A stretch of DNA of 64,000 bases from Erythrobasidium yunnanense. Taxonomy: Eukaryota; Basidiomycota; Cystobasidiomycetes; Erythrobasidiales; Erythrobasidiaceae. The stretch's first letter is position 1; the number at the start of each line of letters is the position of its first letter. The translations under genes and the position numbers were made by a program. Location of the stretch: contig BCJC01000005.1 of the NCBI GenBank assembly GCA_001600175.1, positions 1,282,471 to 1,346,470 on the forward strand, read 5' to 3'. Below are positions 58,838 to 64,000 of the stretch, one piece after another. The notes beneath the pieces are model-generated. The model saw nothing but the letters and a program-made list of their open reading frames with translations, had not been told where the DNA came from and searched no databases.

Positions 58838-60148
58838 ATGGCGACCACCTCTTCTGATCCGCCTGCAAAGCGTGCTAGAACCGACAGCAATGCTGCAGAC
58901 CCAGAGCGACCTTCGAAGCAGAAGACATCGGCAAGCTGGCATCAATCTGTGGCCAGCAGCGTACAGATTACATGATACCTTCATCCTAGAACACGTACTC
59001 TGTCCGCATTCGCAAGCAAGAGTTCGTCCTGTCAGAAGACATGCTCGCAGCAGACGGCGAATCCTACTTCACGACTGCCTTCCAAGGTGATTTCGAGGAA
59101 GCAAATACTCGCGAGATCAGCATACCAAACAGAAGTCCTGTCCTCTTTGGTGCGAATGCTGCTTCGGCCTACGAAAGACCGGCGCTGAGTTGCGCTTCCT
59201 GCGGCAGAGAAGTACATTATCGAGCATCTGTCTGGCTATGAGCTGGATCTGGATGCAGCTAGCGATACCGAACTCGCGAATCTGGCGAAAGATGCAGACT
59301 TCCATCTCCTCAACGGCCTGCAGAAACTTGTCAATAGCAATCTGAAAAGCAGGGCGCACCGAAAGAGGGAGCTGGAAGATCGGAGACGAGGTGTTCCTCC
59401 CGATTGGAATCAAACCCGCTTCGAATTTCTGATGGGCCAGCCTGACGCGGAGGACATCGAGCAATGGTCGCACATTGTCACCTTTGCGGACGTAAGAGTA
59501 AGGTGAGTTACACGATCTCCGGTTTAGTCTTTGACTGAAGTTCTACAAAGCATCGAAGCACCCGATCTGGATGAGTATCAACCAGGCCTCTGCAATGCCT
59601 CTGCTGAGCTCAAAGTACGCTTCCACTACACGGGATCTGGCATTAGCAAACTCCAAGAGATGTTCTTAGCCGACATGAATTTTCCCCTTTCGGGAAACTA
59701 CACTATCGATATCGAACCTGTTGCAAAGAGGCCACATGAGTCGCCAGTCATTGCAGACACATTTGTCTGCTTAGACGATCGCGGCAAGCAATATCGAGGA
59801 ACGTAGGTCCAGACCACTCTCAACCGGAAACCCGGCTGATCCTAGATATACAGATTCTATGATCTTTGGCAGGGATTGTGGTTTCTTTGAACAGGCGTAA
59901 AACCGCCGCATCCTTTCAGACGAGGGTATCTGAATTTTCTCGAATTCTGCGACGTAGACGGCAAGCAATACACGCCAGATCCCAATGCTGGTACTTGGCC
60001 GTTCTTCACCGAAGATTGGATGTGTACCAAAGCTATTGTATCTATGCAAAAGCACAAGAATGAAGGCATTCTCATTGAAGAAGTACAGGCATTGTTCGCT
60101 GTCTCAGAGTCTACCCGTATCGAGCGTGGAGACTATGTTAGAGACTAG
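58838..60148 (+). pseudogene. BTB (KCTD-type) array copy 2, one in-frame stop
   Basis: Five exons (58838-58930, 58990-59149, 59208-59502, 59551-59802, 59854-60148) keep the lengths and phases of copy 3. Exon 1 has the array's PPAKRART motif. Intron 1 begins GCAAGC. The BTB domain reads GESYFTTAFQGDFEEA, PNRSPVLF, EKYIIEHLSGYELD. The only lesion seen is TGA at 59888-59890 in exon 5 where the siblings have CGG, CAG or TGT; the remaining frame is open to 60148. A truncated protein keeping the BTB domain could still be made, so loss of function is probable, not certain. Confidence 0.7.
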
Positions 60149-60464
60149 AGCACGTAGTCTGCACTTTTGAGTGTCAATCTTCCGCTCACACTCGCTCTAC
60201 TCTGCTCATCTACACGTTCTACGGCGCTCTTATTGCGGATTATCTCGTATTTTGAGCATACATAGCTAGATTTCTGCAATCTCGAGCATGAAAGCACCGA
60301 TCAGGCTATTGTATCCTTAGTGCAGGTATGATTGATAGAGGTCTAGAGTCTATATCTTCAGTATAGCTGCATACAAAGTTTCGCGCAAAGATCGATATCT
60401 CTTCTCGCCCAGACTCCAACCAGAGAACCTGCATCTGTTGCTGCCGACTTCTGAAACAATCAGA
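60149..60464. other. Intergenic within BTB array
   Basis: These 316 bases hold no gene; they should contain the copy 2 terminator and copy 3 promoter. Confidence 0.5.
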
Positions 60465-61831
60465 ATGGAGAATGAAGCTAGCGGATCATCTTCAAAACGC
60501 GCCAGGACAGACGACAACGCCCCTGATGCAGCGAGACCTGCCAAAAAGCAGACATCGGCAAGCTGGCTCTAGCCTCTCCTAAAGCCGCACAGATAGCATG
60601 ATACCTTCATCTTGGCTCCATAGAACACCTTCACCGTCCGCATCCGCGACCGCAAATTCCAGCTTTCGGAGAACGCGCTGAGAGAGGACTCACCCAATTA
60701 CTTCACGATGGCTTTCGAAGGCGGCTTTGAAGAGGCTACTACGCGTGAGATCAGCATCCCAGACAGAAGCCCTATGCTCTTTGGTGCGCGACTCTGCAGC
60801 CACTGCTCTATCTTGCGCTCATGTCGCTTCGTCAGAGAAATACATACTCGAACATCTTGCTGGATACCGACTAGATCTCTCTACCTCCACTGAGATAGAG
60901 CTGGACAACCTATCAAACGATGCGGATTTCTACTTGCTGGATCGGTTGAAAGAAACAGTTTCTCAATACCTGCAAAGTCGGAAAGCTAATGATATCTCGG
61001 TTATCCAAGAACGTCTTACACGCGTGAAAGGAGATATACATCCCTTTTCGACCTTGGTGCAGGACTCTGACAATGAATCGGAGGACACCCTCTACAACGT
61101 CGATCTTCATGATGTATGTTTACAGTGAGGCGGCAGGTGTCCAGGTGTCTAGACTCAAACTGACGTGTCCTGCAGCATTTCTCTAGAGCGGTCAAACAAC
61201 CCTGTTCCACGCCGCTACAGTCCCGAGGACTGTGTCGAGATAAGCTTTGTAGTTTCACCAGGAGGCTACGAACGCATGCACGACATACTACAAATCGAGA
61301 GAGGCACAGGCATGGATCTTACCTATGTCTATAATGCCCGGCCACCAGGTAAGTATGCACCTGTGCGACTCAAGACGGCCGCTACGTTCATATCCCTGGA
61401 GGACTGCGGCAGACACTTCAACGGAACGTAAGCTACACGAGGTACAGAGCCGACCATACAGGTAGCTGACTCGCACAGACAGGCTGTATGATCTTTGGCA
61501 AGGATTATGGTTCATTCAGACTGGTATTGCACCCAAGGATCCCCACAGGAGCGGCTACAAGAGCTTTCTCCGATTCTGTGATGTGGAAGAGAGCACATAC
61601 AGACCGGACGTAGAGCGTGGCGTAGAGCCATATTTTGCCCGGGAATGGATGTGTACGCATGCCAGGGTCGAAGTTCGCAAACATGCTGACGAGGACAGGG
61701 AGACCGATATTAGCAGAGTATTCTCGCTTCAGGCATATTCGATGTCGACGTGGAGGGAGCGAGGTCTCACATGGAAGGCATATCCTGAGGAAGCGGATGA
61801 AGACGCTGAATCAGCTGCCACAAAGAGTTAG
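60465..61831 (+). CDS. BTB (KCTD-type) array copy 3, intact
   Basis: Five exons (60465-60557, 60624-60783, 60836-61124, 61176-61427, 61483-61831) encode 380 residues. The N-terminus carries a basic SSKRART motif. The BTB/T1-like domain (about 32-115) has NTFTVRIRDRKFQLSE, DSPNYFTMAFEGGFEEA, SIPDRSPMLF and EKYILEHLAGYRLDL, with a D-R-S-P-x-L-F signature like KCTD proteins. A middle domain with ATFISLEDCG follows, then a C-terminal domain LYDLWQGLWFIQTG ... FLRFCDV ... WMCTHARV shared by all copies. Intron 1 (60558-60623) is GC-AG. KCTD-type BTB proteins often bind cullin-3; that link is inferred. Confidence 0.85.
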
Positions 61832-62113
61832 AGTGGACCTTGCAGAGACGTTGTCGAGCCTTGTTATGAGTTAGTGTTGATCTAACGAAGCTGCCAAAGT
61901 CATCTGTTTGCGATTGTCAAATCTCCGACTTCCAGCTTTTATGACGAAGCTTTACGACAATCTGACCCTCAGTGTTTCAAGCTCTGCTTCAAGTTCTGAA
62001 CCTCAGAAAGAGATAGCATGACCTATGCTTGCAAACCCTGAGGTCTTTCTCTTCCCGCCGTCGACTTCCGAGATTTTGACTCCCGCTATCTATGACTTCA
62101 AGGCGATGCTGTA

Positions 62114-63465
62114 ATGGATCAGTCACCTGCTCAACCATCCTTAAAGCGCGCTAGGACAAGCAGCGACGCAAGCGATGCCAATCCTCCCAAACCACCCGCA
62201 ATGGCAAGCCAGCTTCTCGGACTTCTAGAAGCATACATAGTGATGATACTTGCAAATATGACATACTAGAACACTTTCACGGTCCACATTCGCGACAGAG
62301 ACTTTATATTGACAGACAATATGCTCAAAATGGACGCGCCAAACTATTTCACCACTGCCTTCCATGGCGGATTTGAAGAGGCAGCGATGCGCAGAATCTG
62401 CATATTCGACAGGAGCTCTTTACTCTTTGGTGAGCAGACCAGGATAGCGAATGTGCTCTGGGCGAGGCATTGATGGGACAACGCTTCGCAAGAAAAATAC
62501 ATCTTCGAGCACCTCGCTGGTTACTGACTAGAGCTGTCTAGCATCGGCGATGCAGAGCTGGAGAACCTGTCTAGCGATGCGGAGTTCTATCTACTAGATC
62601 GCTTAAAGGAGATAGTATCCAAGCATCGTCAACATCGAGAGAGCATCAAGAACAAGATTGCGGAAGAACATGTCACGCAGTCCAAGGGAGATTTGAATCC
62701 GTTTCTGACCGTGCCATCTGAATCGGACTCTGAAGAATCCGAACCTGAATTGAGTTACAAGTTTTACGTGGTCGATTTTCACAATGTGCGCATGCAGTAA
62801 GCTAGCGCATAGTCTGTACTCTGAAATTGTGCTGACATCCTCCCAGTATCAGACCACCGCGCCTGAGCCACTTTGTTCCTGGCCAGTATACTCCTGAGGC
62901 CTGCATCTGTTTGGACATCCTCCTATCAGAGCCCGCGTGTACTCAGCTGCGTCCGATACTGGAGATGCAGAAAGAAGTAGGCATGGAACTCAGTTGGACC
63001 TTCAACTCCCTCGCCCCAGAAGACGACTCTATGGCATTGCGACCGGGTATCGCTGACACTTTCGTCTGCCTTGAGGACCGTGACAAACAATTCAGAGGAA
63101 CGTGAGTCGACATGGGAGCTCGGTGTCGGCTCTGCTGATCTAAGGCTAGCCTATACGATCTCTGGCAAGGTATATGGTATATTTGTACCGGCATCCTACC
63201 ACAAGACCCAAACAGGCGAGGTTTCCGCAGCTTCCTGGAGTTTTGTGATGTGGACACGAGGGTATATGTACCAGATGCAGAGCGCCATATATGGCCTCTG
63301 TTCGCTATGGAATGGATATGCACGCTGGCTAGGGTGAAACTCCACAATCACAGGAAGGAAGACGACATAACTATCGGAGCAGTATATTCTCTTCAAGCCC
63401 AATCGATGGCACAGTGGAGGGAGCGAGGTCTTGACTGGAAGGCACATAGTGGGGCAGATAGCTGA
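62114..63465 (+). pseudogene. BTB (KCTD-type) array copy 4, one in-frame stop
   Basis: Five exons (62114-62203, 62270-62429, 62493-62796, 62847-63101, 63150-63465) match copy 3. Intron 1 begins GCAAGC. The BTB part reads DAPNYFTTAFHGGFEEA and EKYIFEHLAGY. The next codon is TGA (62525-62527) where copy 3 has CGA (Arg), a single C-to-T change; the frame then stays open to the end. The acidic insert SESDSEESEPE is longer than in siblings. The C-terminal domain (YDLWQGIWYICTG ... FLEFCDVD) is complete. Recent loss is likely because everything else is preserved. Confidence 0.75.
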
Positions 63466-63643
63466 GGGCCGCAAGCTGATGAGGGTAGTCAGGCCAAGGA
63501 GGCCTATGAGTTGTTGTCGCTCAAAATCAGTCTACGTCAGCAAGGCGAAGTCAGCATGTTGGTCCTGTTGTGATATGCGAAAGGCACCTTTTAGATCCGG
63601 ACAACTCACTTCCAGGTGACAGTTTTGCTAGACCATATACAAG

Positions 63644-64000
63644 ATGGAGATGGATCATCAGCAAAGCAGCGGTTCGCAAGCGCCTGACGCTCATGCAAGT
63701 CGCGCCGGTTCAAACGTACTTTACCAGTCTCTTTCTGTATAGCTCGCAAAATCTGAGATTCATTGTGCACAGCATCCTTCATCCCAAAAGACCTTCAGTG
63801 TTCGCATCAGAGGCCGACCTTTCATCCTGTCCGAGAGTCAGATCCGTTTTGATGCGCCAAACTACTTCACGTCCGCTTTCGATGGAGACTTCATCGAGGC
63901 ATCTTCTCGTGAGATTGGTATTATGGATAGAAGCCCAGCTCTCTTTGGTGCGACTCGTCATTTACCTGGAATCGCGTGGTCTGACCGTTTGCGACTCCAC
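63644..64000 (+). CDS. BTB (KCTD-type) array copy 5, cut by window end
   Basis: Two exons are inside the window (63644-63694 and 63791-63947). The second intron opens at 63948 (GTGCGA) and runs past the edge. Exon 1 is shorter than in siblings (17 codons) and lacks the KRART motif. Intron 1 begins GCAAGT, again a GC donor, and ends AAAAG. Exon 2 has FSVRIRGRPFILSE, DAPNYFTSAFDGDFIEA and DRSPALF, one codon shorter than in the other copies. No stop is seen so far; its state cannot be judged from this part. Confidence 0.7.

Noticed and set aside
57294-62527. Recoding of TGA as an amino acid in the BTB array
   Set aside because: Other genes here use TGA as their normal stop, and copy 3 has none internally; decay is simpler.
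1-64000. Transposons, LTR or other virus-like elements, CRISPR, rRNA and tRNA genes
   Set aside because: No terminal repeats, polymerase or integrase motifs, repeat-spacer patterns or cloverleaf stems were noticed by eye; a dedicated search was not possible.

Overview
The window looks like nuclear DNA of a basidiomycete fungus, probably a yeast-like or smut-related lineage (inference). Genes are dense on both strands and carry many short introns, mostly 48-70 bases with GT(A/G)AGT-like donors and CTNA-like branch sites. Recognisable products are fungal: TEA/ATTS factor, PAQR/Izh, Dbp9, SKP1, S1/P1 nuclease and a Cue2-like protein. I saw no tRNA, rRNA, CRISPR array, transposon or virus-like element. 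Exon coordinates are hand-read from splice signals and frame continuity, without transcript support.

Layout. 1-9141: four tandem copies (first cut by the window edge) of a large F-box gene with three Cys/His clusters. A decayed copy of the start of the next gene lies between copies three and four. 9347-14647: phosphomannose isomerase, a DnaJ protein and a MOSC protein. 15138-16272: a pair of tiny paralogues of unknown function. 16548-21683: two F-box-like genes flank a Qc-SNARE and a Cys-rich small protein. 23063-32103: TEA factor, HIT zinc-finger protein, Cue2-like SMR protein and a large SAP-domain protein. 32607-35898: three tandem small genes with a C/H/C-x2-C signature, with a decayed copy of the SAP-gene 5' end among them. 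36306-38492: MARVEL protein and SKP1. 38916-40173: a pair of ~70-residue unknown paralogues. 41379-44002: F-box-like/ankyrin protein and S1/P1 nuclease. 44945-47335: tandem PAQR genes. 47641-56328: GT31 glycosyltransferase, Dbp9 helicase, a coiled-coil protein and a Ser-rich protein. 57038-64000: five tandem BTB (KCTD-type) genes, of which three carry disabling changes.

Theme. Six lineage-specific families occur as tandem arrays or pairs between conserved housekeeping genes. In two places the duplicated unit carried along the 5' end of the neighbouring gene and left a fossil of it. Two of the largest families, F-box and BTB, are the kind that supply substrate adaptors to cullin ubiquitin ligases, and the SCF core subunit SKP1 is in the same window. 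The strongest candidates for undescribed biology are the F-box/zinc array, the BTB array with its conserved GC-AG first intron, and the small CHCC family.
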